Notes: generated by a model not told the origin, from the letters alone. A DNA stretch of 64,000 nucleotides from CBDUBH01 sp965365345 (GCA_965365345.1 CBDUBH010000001.1:1-64000), one strand, 5' to 3'. Shown: positions 1-8,095, counted from the first letter of the stretch. Translations and numbers: made by a program.

Positions 1-392
1 TCATAACTGAAAATTTGATAGAACTCACTTCCGCCGACATCTTTCAAAAATAAAAATGATTTTTTATTTGGATTAGGATTTACAGCCGCGCCGCCGATAG
101 GTTCATTAAAAAAAGTAATTTGTTTACGCGCGCCGCCGGGAAATTCAACATGATGAATTTGAGAAGTTTCACCGAATCTTGTTGAAATTAAAATTCCGTT
201 GCCGCCGGGAAGCCAATTTATCAATCCCGCAGAACGCACATTTTGATATTGCTGAACTTTTTCGTTGATGCTATCGGGAATTTCGGGAATTCCTTCAATA
301 ACAAGATTGCCTTTTTCGATCCGTTCGAATTGCGCAAAAATTAAAGTGCTTGAAAATAAAAAAATGAAAAGAATTTTTAGATAAGATCTCAT
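1..392 (-). CDS. S9-type (prolyl oligopeptidase-like) peptidase, N-terminal part only
   Basis: Partial gene reading leftward and cut by the window edge; 130 codons are visible from the ATG at 392. It starts with a signal peptide (MRSYLKILFIFLF followed by FAQ) and continues into a beta-propeller-like region: GLINWLPGGNGILISTRFGETSQ followed later by a PNPNKKSFLFLKD stretch. This pattern (TolB/DPP-IV-like blades that read out strings of the type GxxxxxSTRxGxxxQ) is typical of the N-terminal propeller of secreted S9 serine peptidases. The catalytic Ser-Asp-His domain would lie outside the window, so peptidase activity is inferred from family resemblance only. It is divergent from the gene at 770. 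Confidence 0.6.
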   Translation of the reverse strand, partial: MRSYLKILFIFLFSSTLIFAQFERIEKGNLVIEGIPEIPDSINEKVQQYQNVRSAGLINWLPGGNGILISTRFGETSQIHHVEFPGGARKQITFFNEPIGGAAVNPNPNKKSFLFLKDVGGSEFYQIFSY

Positions 393-505
393 TTTACTCT
401 CACCGTTTTGTTGTGAAAATTTGATACCATAAATTTAAATTTTTATGGAAAAGATAAAAGAATAGAATTTAAGAAAGTGGAAATGTAAAATGGAAAACTA
501 ACAAT

Positions 506-570
506 TTGTCATTGCGAGCGTAGCGTGGCAATCTTTGAGATTGCTTCGTCGTTTCTCCTCGCAATGACAA
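506..570. repeat. Dispersed TTGTCATTGCGAG inverted repeat
   Basis: Perfect 13-bp inverted arms TTGTCATTGCGAG (506-518) and CTCGCAATGACAA (558-570) enclose a 39-bp centre with AGCGTAGCGTGGCAATCT. Related copies occur at 1197, 11313, 35041 and 38461. Non-coding. Confidence 0.8.
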
Positions 571-603
571 TTAATTTTTACATATATTATTCAGAATAGT
601 TTT

Positions 604-640
604 GTCATTCTCCCGATTAAATCGGGATCCGGAATCCTTT
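604..640. repeat. Dispersed GTCATTC...GGAATC palindromic repeat
   Basis: Contains the perfect stem TCCCGATTAAATCGGGA (611-627) between GTCATTC and GGAATCC. It belongs to the second dispersed family in the window, several members of which act as terminators by position. Confidence 0.7.
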
Positions 641-769
641 ATAACTTTTCCATTAATTAATTGAAAAATTTGAACTAAAATTTATAAATTTGGTTTTCAA
701 AAAAGAATTATTAATTATTTGCCGTAAGGCATGACTGAGTCACATTTTTAATTATTAATTAGAGGAACC

Positions 770-1138
770 GTGTTGGTGAATACACAAAAATTTATTGTAA
801 TTGGCGATAGAGTTTTAATTCGTCCGGAAGAAAATTTAGATAAAACTACTAGCGGACTTTACCTTCCGCCGAGTGTTCTGGAAAAAGAAAGAGTCCAAAG
901 CGGATATATTATTAAAATTGGTCCCGGTTATCCTGTTGCCGCAAGTGTTGATGAAGATGAACCTTGGAAAGAAAAAAAGCAAAACGCAAAATATATTCCG
1001 CTTCAAGTTAAAGAAGGCGATCTGGCAATTTTTCTTCGTAAAGAAGCGATCGAAATTGAAGTCGAAAAAGAAAGAATGCTAATCGTTCCGCAGCACGCAA
1101 TTTTAATGGTTTTCAGAGATGATTATTTAAGTTTTTAA
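770..1138 (+). CDS. GroES-like co-chaperonin (Cpn10 family), stand-alone
   Basis: 122 residues. The Cpn10 fold is recognisable from the N-terminal strand IGDRVLIRPEE, the TTSGLYLPPS mobile-loop region and the later GDLAIFLRKEAIEIEVE segment that corresponds to the usual GDxVLFxKYxGxEI. A Cpn10 core is about 95 residues; the extra length is an insertion in the middle (roughly residues 54-78, DEDEPWKEKKQNAKY) and a short C-terminal tail. No groEL follows, so this is probably an accessory paralogue rather than the main GroES. AGAGGA at 761-766 is the ribosome site; starts GTG 770, TTG 773 and GTG 776 are all possible, and 773 or 776 have the better spacing. Confidence 0.8.
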   Translation: MLVNTQKFIVIGDRVLIRPEENLDKTTSGLYLPPSVLEKERVQSGYIIKIGPGYPVAASVDEDEPWKEKKQNAKYIPLQVKEGDLAIFLRKEAIEIEVEKERMLIVPQHAILMVFRDDYLSF

Positions 1139-1196
1139 ATTAGAAAATTCATCTGATAAACTATTAAATGTAAAATAAAATATGATGAAATTATAT

Positions 1197-1278
1197 TTGT
1201 CATTGTGAGGGAATTTATGACCGGAGCAATCTCTGAGATCACCACGAGTTTCTAAATCGAAACTCTCGCGATGACAAA
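1197..1278. repeat. Dispersed TTTGTCATTG inverted repeat
   Basis: Arms TTTGTCATTGTGAG (1197-1210) and CTCGCGATGACAAA (1265-1278) with an inner GAGCAATCTCTGAGATCAC. A diverged copy of the family at 506-570. It lies in the 179-bp gap between the GroES-like gene and the peptidase. Confidence 0.75.
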
Positions 1279-1317
1279 ATCAAAAATCTTAAAATCTAAT
1301 CATCCAAAAGGTGTAAA

Positions 1318-3024
1318 ATGATTTACAAAAAATTTCTTAACTTAATTATTGTTGCCGCAATTTTGAGCACATCAATTTTGGCAAACGGAAATGATAAAAA
1401 TGGAAAGGACGAAATGAAAAAAGAGTTCGAAAAATTTATTAAAGAATATGAAGCGAAAGTAATACCTTTGTACAAAGGCGCAGCAGAAGCATATTTTGAC
1501 GCAAGCATAAGCGGAAAAAAAGAAGATTATGATAAATCCGCTGAACTTTCAATCAAGCTAAATAAGATCTACGCCAACAAAGAAGATTTTGCAAAGCTGA
1601 AAAAAATTAAAGAATCAAATGCTGTTACTGATCAAATTCAAAAACGCCAGCTTGAAGTAATTTACAATGCGTATTTGGGCAATCAAATTCCCGAAGAAAA
1701 AATTGAAAAGATGATCAGTTTAAGTACTGATATCGAAAACAGATTTTCAACTTTCCGCGCGGAAGTTAACGGCAAAAAATTGACCGATAACGAAATTGAA
1801 GAAATTTTAAGAACTTCAAAAAATAGTGATGAATTAAAATCAGCTTATCTTGAAAGCAAAAAAATAGGAAAAGTTGTTGCCGAAGATGTTGTAAAATTAG
1901 TAAAGCTAAGAAACGAAGCCTCACGCGAATTGGGATTTAGCAATTTTCATGAAATGAGTTTAAAGTTAAGCGAACAGGATCCGAAAGAAATCAGCGCGCT
2001 TTTTGATGAACTTGATAATTTAACACGCGCAAAATTCGCTGAGTTAAAATCAAATATGGATGAAGTTATTGCAAATCAATTGGGAATTTCAAAAGATGAG
2101 TTGATGCCTTGGCATTATCAAAATAGATTTTTCCAAGAAGCTCCGCAAATCTACGAAGTAAATTTGGATGATTATTATAAAGATAAAGATATTGTGAAAT
2201 TAACTTCTGATTATTATGCGGGAATCGGATTGCCGATAGATCAATTAATTGAAAAAAGCGATCTGTATGAAAAAGAAGGAAAATATCAGCACGCATATTG
2301 CACTCACATCGATAAAAACGGCGATGTTCGCGTTGTAATGAATGTTAAACCGAATAATAAATGGATGAACACTTCACTTCACGAATACGGGCACGCAGTT
2401 TATGATAAATATTTGAATTACGATTTGCCCTGGCAATTACGCGAGCCTGCTCACACTTTTACAACCGAAGCAATTGCAATGATCTTCGGAAGATTTGCAT
2501 CAAATGCGCAATGGATGCAGGATATGCTTGGAATTTCAAATGAAGAAAAAGAAAAAATTGCAGAAGCAAGTTTCAATTCATTAAGATTAGAGCAATTGGT
2601 TTTCAGTCGCTGGGTTCAAGTGGTTTACAGATTTGAAAAAGCAATGTATGAAAATCCCGACCAAGATTTGAATAAACTTTGGTGGAATTTAGTTGAAAAA
2701 TATCAAATGATAAAACGCCCTTCCGCTGATAGAAACGAACCGGACTGGGCATCAAAAATCCATATTTCAAGTTATCCGGCTTATTATCATAATTATATGC
2801 TTGGCGAATTGCTTGCGTCACAATTGCATAATTACATCGGCAAAAATGTTTTGAAATCCGGAAATCCGAATAACGAAAGTTACAAAGATAAAAAAGAAGT
2901 CGGGCAATATTTAAAAGATAAAGTTTTTGCTCCTGGTAAAATTTACGAATGGAACGAAATGATTGAAAAAGCTACCGGTGAAAAATTAACAGCAAAATAT
3001 TACGCTGATCAATTTGTGAAGTAA
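1318..3024 (+). CDS. Secreted zinc metallopeptidase of the M2/M3 type (HEYGH)
   Basis: 568 residues with an N-terminal signal peptide (MIYKKFLNLIIVAAILSTSILA). The gluzincin zinc site is clear: H355-E-Y-G-H359 with the third ligand probably E384 in FTTEAIAMIF. The long helical N-terminal half, and the combination REPAHTFTTEA after the zinc motif, resemble bacterial M2 (angiotensin-converting-enzyme-like) and M3 oligopeptidases; I cannot separate the two families by eye. Expected role is periplasmic or surface cleavage of oligopeptides. The start at 1318 gives a complete signal peptide; AAAGGTG lies just upstream at 1308-1314. It is followed by a terminator at 3111-3164. Confidence 0.8.
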   Translation: MIYKKFLNLIIVAAILSTSILANGNDKNGKDEMKKEFEKFIKEYEAKVIPLYKGAAEAYFDASISGKKEDYDKSAELSIKLNKIYANKEDFAKLKKIKESNAVTDQIQKRQLEVIYNAYLGNQIPEEKIEKMISLSTDIENRFSTFRAEVNGKKLTDNEIEEILRTSKNSDELKSAYLESKKIGKVVAEDVVKLVKLRNEASRELGFSNFHEMSLKLSEQDPKEISALFDELDNLTRAKFAELKSNMDEVIANQLGISKDELMPWHYQNRFFQEAPQIYEVNLDDYYKDKDIVKLTSDYYAGIGLPIDQLIEKSDLYEKEGKYQHAYCTHIDKNGDVRVVMNVKPNNKWMNTSLHEYGHAVYDKYLNYDLPWQLREPAHTFTTEAIAMIFGRFASNAQWMQDMLGISNEEKEKIAEASFNSLRLEQLVFSRWVQVVYRFEKAMYENPDQDLNKLWWNLVEKYQMIKRPSADRNEPDWASKIHISSYPAYYHNYMLGELLASQLHNYIGKNVLKSGNPNNESYKDKKEVGQYLKDKVFAPGKIYEWNEMIEKATGEKLTAKYYADQFVK

Positions 3025-3058
3025 GAATTTAAGAATGTGAGAATTTAGAATTTGAAAA

Positions 3059-3092
3059 TTTGTCTGATTCCGGACAAGCCGAAATGACAAAT
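3059..3092. repeat. Dispersed palindromic repeat, reverse orientation
   Basis: TTTGTC...ATTCCGGACAAGCCGAAAT...GACAAA: the reverse complement of the GTCATTTCGGCTTGTCCGGAATC element type, placed immediately after the metallopeptidase gene. Confidence 0.6.
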
Positions 3093-3110
3093 TTAATTGA
3101 ATTATATTTA

Positions 3111-3164
3111 AAAGCCGTCATTCTGTCCCGATTAAATCGGGATTCAGAATCAGACGGCTTTTTT
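3111..3164 (+). terminator. Rho-independent terminator built from a dispersed repeat
   Basis: AAGCCGTC (3112-3119) pairs with GACGGCTT (3153-3160), with inner stems ATTCTG/CAGAAT and TCCCGATT/AATCGGGA, followed by a T run. It ends the metallopeptidase transcript before the paa cluster. Confidence 0.85.
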
Positions 3165-3290
3165 GTTTACAGATCTTTTTCAATTTTTCATTTCTCATTT
3201 TTTCCTTTCCTTGCCTTTAAATTTCGTTTTCTATACATTAAATAAAAACAATAAAAGTCGAATTTCTTACCTTAAATGAAAGGGCTGAAA

Positions 3291-4229
3291 ATGGAAGATA
3301 ATTCGAAACTTTCCGCTTTTGAATCTCGCATAAATTCAGGTGAATCAATTGAGCCAAAAGACTGGATGCCGGAAAGATATCGCTATCAATTAATAAGAAT
3401 GATTTCGCAGCACGCACATTCCGAAGTTGTTGGGATGCTGCCTGAAGGAAATTGGATCACCCGCGCGCCGAGTCTTCGTAGAAAAATTGTGCTTCTTGCA
3501 AAAGTTCAGGATGAAGCCGGTCATGGCTTATATTTATACAGCGCCGCTGAAACTTTGGGAATTGATAGAGAAGAATTAATTGATCAGCTTCTTGAAGGAA
3601 AAGCAAAATATTCAAGTATCTTTAATTATCCGACTTTATCGTGGGCTGATATTGGAGTTATCGGCTGGCTTGTTGATGGAGCGGCAATTGTAAATCAAAC
3701 GATGCTCGCAAAATCTTCGTACGGACCTTATGCCCGCGCAAATTTAAGAATCTGTAAAGAAGAAAATTTCCATAAAAAACAGGGTTATGAAATTGTTGCA
3801 ACTTTGGCAAACGGTACTCCGGAACAAAAACAAATGGTACAGGATGCCGTAAACCGCTGGTGGTGGCCTTCACTGATGATGTTTGGTCCAAGCGATAAAG
3901 ATTCACCAAATTCCGAAGAGTTAATGCGCTGGAAAGTAAAACTAAAAAGTAATGATGAATTGCGGCAAAGATTTGTCGATCTGACTGTTCCGCAAGCGCA
4001 GGCAATCGGAATTACTTTTCCTGATCCTGATATGAAATTTAATGAAGACACAGGTCAATGGGATTTTGGTGAAATAAACTGGGATGAATTTTTTCAAGTG
4101 ATAAAAGGCAACGGTTTGATGAATCGCGAAAGATTAAAAGCGCGCAGAGAAGCGCACGAAAACGGCGCTTGGGTAAGAGACGCTGCTGCAGCTTTCGCTA
4201 AAAAACATAATCTTTCAGTCGCGTCATAA
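3291..4229 (+). CDS. paaA: 1,2-phenylacetyl-CoA epoxidase, catalytic subunit A
   Basis: 312 residues, close to the roughly 309 of E. coli PaaA and very similar along its full length (EPKDWMPERYR, MLPEGNWITRAPSLRRK, VQDEAGHGLYLYSAAETLG, FNYPTLSWADIGVIGWLVDG). PaaA holds the di-iron site that epoxidises the ring of phenylacetyl-CoA. The expected ligands are present: E45, the ExxH pair E75/H78, D129 and the second ExxH pair E158/H161. I chose the ATG at 3291 because AAAGGG at 3279-3284 sits 6 bases before it; an in-frame ATG at 3276 would add five residues. First gene of the paaABC group and the start of the phenylacetate cluster. Confidence 0.97.
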   Translation: MEDNSKLSAFESRINSGESIEPKDWMPERYRYQLIRMISQHAHSEVVGMLPEGNWITRAPSLRRKIVLLAKVQDEAGHGLYLYSAAETLGIDREELIDQLLEGKAKYSSIFNYPTLSWADIGVIGWLVDGAAIVNQTMLAKSSYGPYARANLRICKEENFHKKQGYEIVATLANGTPEQKQMVQDAVNRWWWPSLMMFGPSDKDSPNSEELMRWKVKLKSNDELRQRFVDLTVPQAQAIGITFPDPDMKFNEDTGQWDFGEINWDEFFQVIKGNGLMNRERLKARREAHENGAWVRDAAAAFAKKHNLSVAS

Positions 4230-4267
4230 ATTTTCAAAAGCATTTTAAAATTAAAATCAGAATAAAA

Positions 4268-4567
4268 ATGGGCAATCAAACTAAATCGGATCAATGGGAT
4301 CTTTGGGAAGTTTTCATTCAGGAAAAATCCGGCGCGCCGCACACTCACGCGGGAAGTTTGCACGCTCCCGATCCCGAAATAGCTTTACAAAATGCGCGCG
4401 ATGTTTATGCAAGGCGCGGTGAAGTAAATAATATTTGGATAGTTCCTTCGGTTGCAATTACGGCTTCCACTCCCGAAGATAATGAATCATTTTTTGATCA
4501 GATAAAAGATAAAGTTTACAGACATCCGCAATTTTACAGCGTCCCGAAAGGCGTAAGGAATGTATAA
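4268..4567 (+). CDS. paaB: 1,2-phenylacetyl-CoA epoxidase, subunit B
   Basis: 99 residues (E. coli PaaB is about 95). Matches through DLWEVFIQEKSGAPHTHAGSLHAPDPEIALQNARDVYARR and the C-terminal KVYRHPQFYSVPKGVRNV. PaaB is the small non-catalytic subunit that bridges PaaAC heterodimers in the epoxidase complex. The gene lies 38 bp after paaA, and its TAA stop overlaps the ATG of paaC by one base, which indicates coupled translation. Confidence 0.96.
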   Translation: MGNQTKSDQWDLWEVFIQEKSGAPHTHAGSLHAPDPEIALQNARDVYARRGEVNNIWIVPSVAITASTPEDNESFFDQIKDKVYRHPQFYSVPKGVRNV

Positions 4568-5340
4568 TGAGTAATTTGAACGGAGATCTTAACAAATATT
4601 TATTTGAATATCTTTTAAGATTGGGCGATGATCTTTTAATTATTGGTCACAGACTTTCCGAGTGGTGCGGATATGCGCCGATTTTAGAAGAAGATATCGC
4701 ACTTGGAAACATTGCGCTTGATTGCATCGGGCAGGCATCCGCATTTTTGCAATTTGCCGCAGAGGTTGAAAATAAAGGACGAACTGAAGATGATCTTGCA
4801 TATTTTCGCGATGCAATTGATTATAGAAATTTACAATTAACCGAACTTCCAAAAGGCGATTTTGCTTTTACAATTGCCCGCCAATTTTTGTTTGACACTT
4901 ATTTTTTACTTCTTACAGAAAAACTGCAAAAAAGTTCGAACGAAAAACTTGCAGGAATTTCAGCAAAGTCATTTAAAGAAACGAAATATCATTACCGCCA
5001 TTCAGCCGAGTGGATGTTAAGGCTTGGCGATGGAACTGAAGAAAGTAACAGAAGATTACAAAATGCTATTGATGAACTTTGGATTTACACAGGCGAAATT
5101 TTTGAAGACAATGAATTGATTGAAATTTTATCTAATGAAAAAATCACAATTAAAAACAGTGAATTAAAAGAAAGCTGGAGTGAAAAAGTAAGATCAATTT
5201 TTGAAAGAGCAAAAATTAAAATTCCGGAAACAAATTTTCAAATTAAAGGAAGCAGAAAAGGAATTCATTCAGAACATTTAGGGCATTTACTTGCAGAAAT
5301 GCAAATACTTGCAAGATCTTTTCCCGGTGCGAAATGGTGA
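4567..5340 (+). CDS. paaC: 1,2-phenylacetyl-CoA epoxidase, structural subunit C
   Basis: 257 residues (E. coli about 248). Ferritin-like helical protein related to PaaA but without catalytic iron; it pairs with PaaA and shapes its active site. Recognisable by LGDDLLIIGHRLSEWCGYAPILEEDIALGNIALDCIGQA, FLFDTYFLLLTEKLQKSSNEKLA, KETKYHYRHSAEWMLRLGDGTEES and the C-terminal HLGHLLAEMQILARSFPGAKW. Starts one base inside the paaB stop codon. A 275-bp gap separates it from paaD, whereas paaC and paaD are usually tightly linked. Confidence 0.95.
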   Translation: MSNLNGDLNKYLFEYLLRLGDDLLIIGHRLSEWCGYAPILEEDIALGNIALDCIGQASAFLQFAAEVENKGRTEDDLAYFRDAIDYRNLQLTELPKGDFAFTIARQFLFDTYFLLLTEKLQKSSNEKLAGISAKSFKETKYHYRHSAEWMLRLGDGTEESNRRLQNAIDELWIYTGEIFEDNELIEILSNEKITIKNSELKESWSEKVRSIFERAKIKIPETNFQIKGSRKGIHSEHLGHLLAEMQILARSFPGAKW

Positions 5341-5615
5341 ATTAGAATTTAAGAAATTGAGAATGTAAGAATTAAGAAGTTTGGAAAAATAATTTTGTTA
5401 TTTAGAACGAAGTGAAAAGTTTTAATAATGTTTTCGTCACTTTATTCTTTCGATATTACAGAACCTAAACAATTGTCATTATGTATAACTCATGACAATC
5501 TATATTTTTATTGTAAAGTAATAATATTAAAAAGAAAAATGATAAATATAATTGTTATAAAACCTCTGATTTCCAAATGCTGAATTTTATAAAGGCAAAA
5601 AAAACAGAGATAAAT

Positions 5616-6107
5616 ATGAAAGAACAAGGTCAAGTAATTTTAAATTATCTTGCGGAAATTAATGATCCCGAAATTCCGGTGATAAATATTGTTGAACTCG
5701 GTATTGTTAAAAGCATTGAAAACAGAGGCGATGAAGTAACTGTTGAAATTACTCCGACTTATTCGGGCTGCCCAGCAATGCGGCAAATTGAAAGCGATAT
5801 AATTTCAAAATTGAATTCAAAAGGATTTTCAAAAGTTACGGTCTCAACTGTTTACTCACCCGTTTGGACAACAGATTTTATGAGCGACGAAACAAAATCA
5901 AAATTGAAAAATTACGGAATTGCGCCGCCGGGAAAATCTGAGGATTCAAACGATGATCTTTTTTCAATAAATCTTCAAACAATAATTTGTCCGTTTTGCA
6001 ATTCGGATAAAACAGAAATCAGAAGTCCCTTCGGCTCAACAGCGTGCAAATCAGTTTATTATTGCGATAATTGCCATCAACCTTTTGAACATTTTAAATG
6101 CATATAA
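5616..6107 (+). CDS. paaD: Phenylacetyl-CoA epoxidase assembly protein PaaD
   Basis: 163 residues, matching E. coli PaaD (about 165). Residues 1-85 form a MIP18/DUF59 domain (DPEIPVINIVELGIVKSIE, TPTYSGCPAMRQIE); the C-terminal part is a zinc-ribbon-like motif with paired cysteines (CPFCNS... ACKSVYYCDNCHQPFEHFKC). Members of this family help mature Fe-S or iron centres, and PaaD is required for the epoxidase in vivo. The ATG at 5616 is preferred because it begins the conserved MKEQGQVILNYLAEI; an in-frame ATG at 5577 would add 13 lysine-rich residues. The end overlaps paaG by 10 bp. The NADPH reductase paaE, which commonly follows paaD, is absent here. Confidence 0.93.
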   Translation: MKEQGQVILNYLAEINDPEIPVINIVELGIVKSIENRGDEVTVEITPTYSGCPAMRQIESDIISKLNSKGFSKVTVSTVYSPVWTTDFMSDETKSKLKNYGIAPPGKSEDSNDDLFSINLQTIICPFCNSDKTEIRSPFGSTACKSVYYCDNCHQPFEHFKCI

Positions 6108-6889
6108 AAATGGAAATGAAATTTATAAAATATGAAATAGAGAATGGCGTTAAAACTATTTGGTTAAACAGACCCGAAGTTTTAAATTCATTCAATAAAG
6201 AAATGGGAGCAGAACTTTACCAAACCCTTGAAAATGCGGCTTATGATAAATCCGTTAAAGCAATTTTGCTTACAGGAGAAGGCAGGGCTTTTTGCGCCGG
6301 ACAAGATCTTGCAGATGTTTTGGAAAACGGAAATCCTAAAAATCCTTATGAAATTGTTACTGGTGTTTATAATCCTTTAATAAAATTGATCCGTGAAATT
6401 CAAAAGCCCGTTGTGTGCGTTGTAAACGGAACTGCCGCAGGTGCAGGCGCAAATATTGCTTTGGCTTGCGATATTGTTGTTGCTTCCGATAATGCTAATT
6501 TCATTCAGGCATTTTCAAAGATTGGATTAATTCCTGATAGCGGCGGAACTTTCTTTTTACCGAGATTGGTAGGATTTCAAAAAGCATCCGCAATGATGAT
6601 GCTCGCAGAAAAAATTTCCGCAAAAGATGCTTACGAAACAGGAATGATATACAAAGTTTTCAGCGATGTTGAATTAATGAATGAAGCCGGAAAGATAGCA
6701 TCAACATTGGCTAAAATGCCAACTAATGCTTTAGGCTTGATCAAAAAAGCATTGAATCAAACTTTCAAAAATGATCTTGGTGAGCAATTAAATTTAGAAG
6801 CCGAACTTCAAAAACAAGCCGGCGAATCCGAAAATTATTCAGAAGGAATTAAAGCATTTTTGGAAAAAAGAAAACCGGAATTTAAGTAA
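6098..6889 (+). CDS. paaG: 1,2-epoxyphenylacetyl-CoA isomerase (enoyl-CoA hydratase family)
   Basis: 263 residues with the crotonase fold: NRPEVLNSFNKEMG, LLTGEGRAFCAGQDLADV, oxyanion-hole region NGTAAGAGANIALACDIVV, and FSKIGLIPDSGGTFFLPRLVG. PaaG converts the ring epoxide to the oxepin-CoA and also isomerises a later enoyl-CoA. Similarity to E. coli PaaG extends to the C-terminal YSEGIKAFLEKRKPEF. It is the only separate enoyl-CoA hydratase/isomerase gene in the cluster, so it may also cover the PaaF hydratase step, or that gene lies elsewhere. Alternative in-frame ATGs are at 6110 and 6116. Overlaps paaD by 10 bp. Confidence 0.92.
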   Translation: MHIKMEMKFIKYEIENGVKTIWLNRPEVLNSFNKEMGAELYQTLENAAYDKSVKAILLTGEGRAFCAGQDLADVLENGNPKNPYEIVTGVYNPLIKLIREIQKPVVCVVNGTAAGAGANIALACDIVVASDNANFIQAFSKIGLIPDSGGTFFLPRLVGFQKASAMMMLAEKISAKDAYETGMIYKVFSDVELMNEAGKIASTLAKMPTNALGLIKKALNQTFKNDLGEQLNLEAELQKQAGESENYSEGIKAFLEKRKPEFK

Positions 6890-6916
6890 TTGGTGAAAAA
6901 TAAAGACCAAAACAGT

Positions 6917-6960
6917 TTGTTATTCCGGCCGGCCTGCTCTAGTGGGTATCCGGAATCCTT
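6917..6960. repeat. Degenerate GTTATTCCGG...CCGGAATCC repeat
   Basis: TTATTCCGGCC and ATCCGGAATCC flank a disrupted centre. A diverged member of the dispersed palindrome family, after paaG. Confidence 0.5.
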
Positions 6961-7051
6961 TTCTTGATCTTGATCATAATCTTATTCTGTTGAAACTCTT
7001 TAAAGATTTGAACAGAAAGAGAATTCGATAAATATAAATTTTGGAGATAAA

Positions 7052-8026
7052 ATGGAATATGTTCATTTAGGAAGAAGCGGTGTTAAAGTTAGCAGATTGT
7101 GTTTGGGCACAATGAATTTCGGTACACAAACATCTGAAGAAGATAGCTACAAAATTATGGATCGCGCTTTGGATCTCGGAATTAATTTTTTCGATACCGC
7201 AAATATGTACGGCTACGATGTACGAAAAGGTTACACTGAAGAACTTTTGGGAAAATGGTTTTCAAAAAACAAATCCAACAGAAACAAAATTTTGCTTGCA
7301 ACAAAAGTTTATGCGCAAATGGGCGATGGAGTAAATGACGGAAAACTTTCTGCCTATCATATAAAACGCGCATGCGAAGATAGTTTACGAAGAATGCAGA
7401 TTGATCATATTGATCTTTATCAAATGCATCATATTGATCGTGAAACTCCCTGGGAAGAAGTTTGGCAAGCAATGGATCAATTGATTCGCGAAGGCAAAAT
7501 AACTTATGTTGGAAGCAGCAATTTTGCTGCATGGAATTTAGTTCAGGCAAATTACGAAGCTGTAAAAAGAAATATGCTCGGGCTTGTTTCTGAGCAAAGT
7601 ATTTATAGTTTGCGGAACCGCCACATTGAATTGGAAGTAATGCCCGCTTGTAAAAATTTTGGAATAGGTTTGATTCCATGGAGTCCGCTCGGCGGCGGAA
7701 TGCTTTCAGGCGGAGTTTTAGATAAACCCAAAAGTGGAAGAAGAGCGCGCCCGCAGCTTCAACAGGCAGCAGAAAAATTGCGCCCGCAAATTGAAGCTTA
7801 TGAAAATTTATGCAAGGAAAATAATTTTGATTGTTCATCAGTTGCACTTGCATGGATGTTAAAAAATCCGGTTGTAACTTCGCCGATAATAGGACCTCGA
7901 ACAATAGAACAACTTGATCAAAGTATTGAAGCAATAAATTTAAATTTATCTGATGAAGTAATGAAAAAGCTTGATGAAATTTGGCCCGGTCCGGGAAATC
8001 AAGCTCCCGAAGCTTACGCATGGTAA
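7052..8026 (+). CDS. Aldo/keto reductase
   Basis: 324 residues, full-length (beta/alpha)8 aldo/keto reductase. The catalytic tetrad is visible: D48 (FFDTAN), Y53, K85 (LATKVYAQ) and H126 (YQMHH). NADPH-binding segments SLGGG-like IPWSPLGGGMLSGG and the C-terminal SPIIGPRTIEQLDQS are present. Closest by eye to the YhdN/YajO-like group that acts on small aldehydes and ketones. It lies inside the phenylacetate cluster between paaG and paaH, on the same strand but with a 162-bp upstream gap and its own downstream terminator-like hairpin (8070-8095), so a link to phenylacetate catabolism is only contextual. GGAGAT at 7042-7047 serves as ribosome site. Confidence 0.88.
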   Translation: MEYVHLGRSGVKVSRLCLGTMNFGTQTSEEDSYKIMDRALDLGINFFDTANMYGYDVRKGYTEELLGKWFSKNKSNRNKILLATKVYAQMGDGVNDGKLSAYHIKRACEDSLRRMQIDHIDLYQMHHIDRETPWEEVWQAMDQLIREGKITYVGSSNFAAWNLVQANYEAVKRNMLGLVSEQSIYSLRNRHIELEVMPACKNFGIGLIPWSPLGGGMLSGGVLDKPKSGRRARPQLQQAAEKLRPQIEAYENLCKENNFDCSSVALAWMLKNPVVTSPIIGPRTIEQLDQSIEAINLNLSDEVMKKLDEIWPGPGNQAPEAYAW

Positions 8027-8069
8027 ATTATTTTCAATAATATTTTTAGATTTATAAAATTTGTTTTGA

Positions 8070-8095
8070 ATTCCGGTTTGCCCGGAATCTTTTTT
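8070..8095 (+). terminator. Repeat-derived hairpin plus T run
   Basis: ATTCCGG (8070-8076) and CCGGAAT (8082-8088) pair across TTTGC and are followed by CTTTTTT. It sits 44 bp after the aldo/keto reductase stop. Confidence 0.7.

Larger units (their letters stand above)
393..769. other. Divergent intergenic region with two dispersed palindromic repeats
   Basis: No gene seen. The region separates the leftward peptidase and the rightward GroES-like gene and should hold both promoters. Two short repeats of the kinds found throughout this window sit in it (506-570 and 604-640). Confidence 0.6.

Noticed and set aside
3060..3245. 61-codon open frame after the metallopeptidase
   Set aside because: It runs through a dispersed repeat and the terminator at 3111-3164 and has no protein-like composition.
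7182..8021. 279-codon open frame opposite the aldo/keto reductase
   Set aside because: A shadow of the real gene: the plus-strand protein has a full catalytic tetrad, and the antisense product has no recognisable domain.
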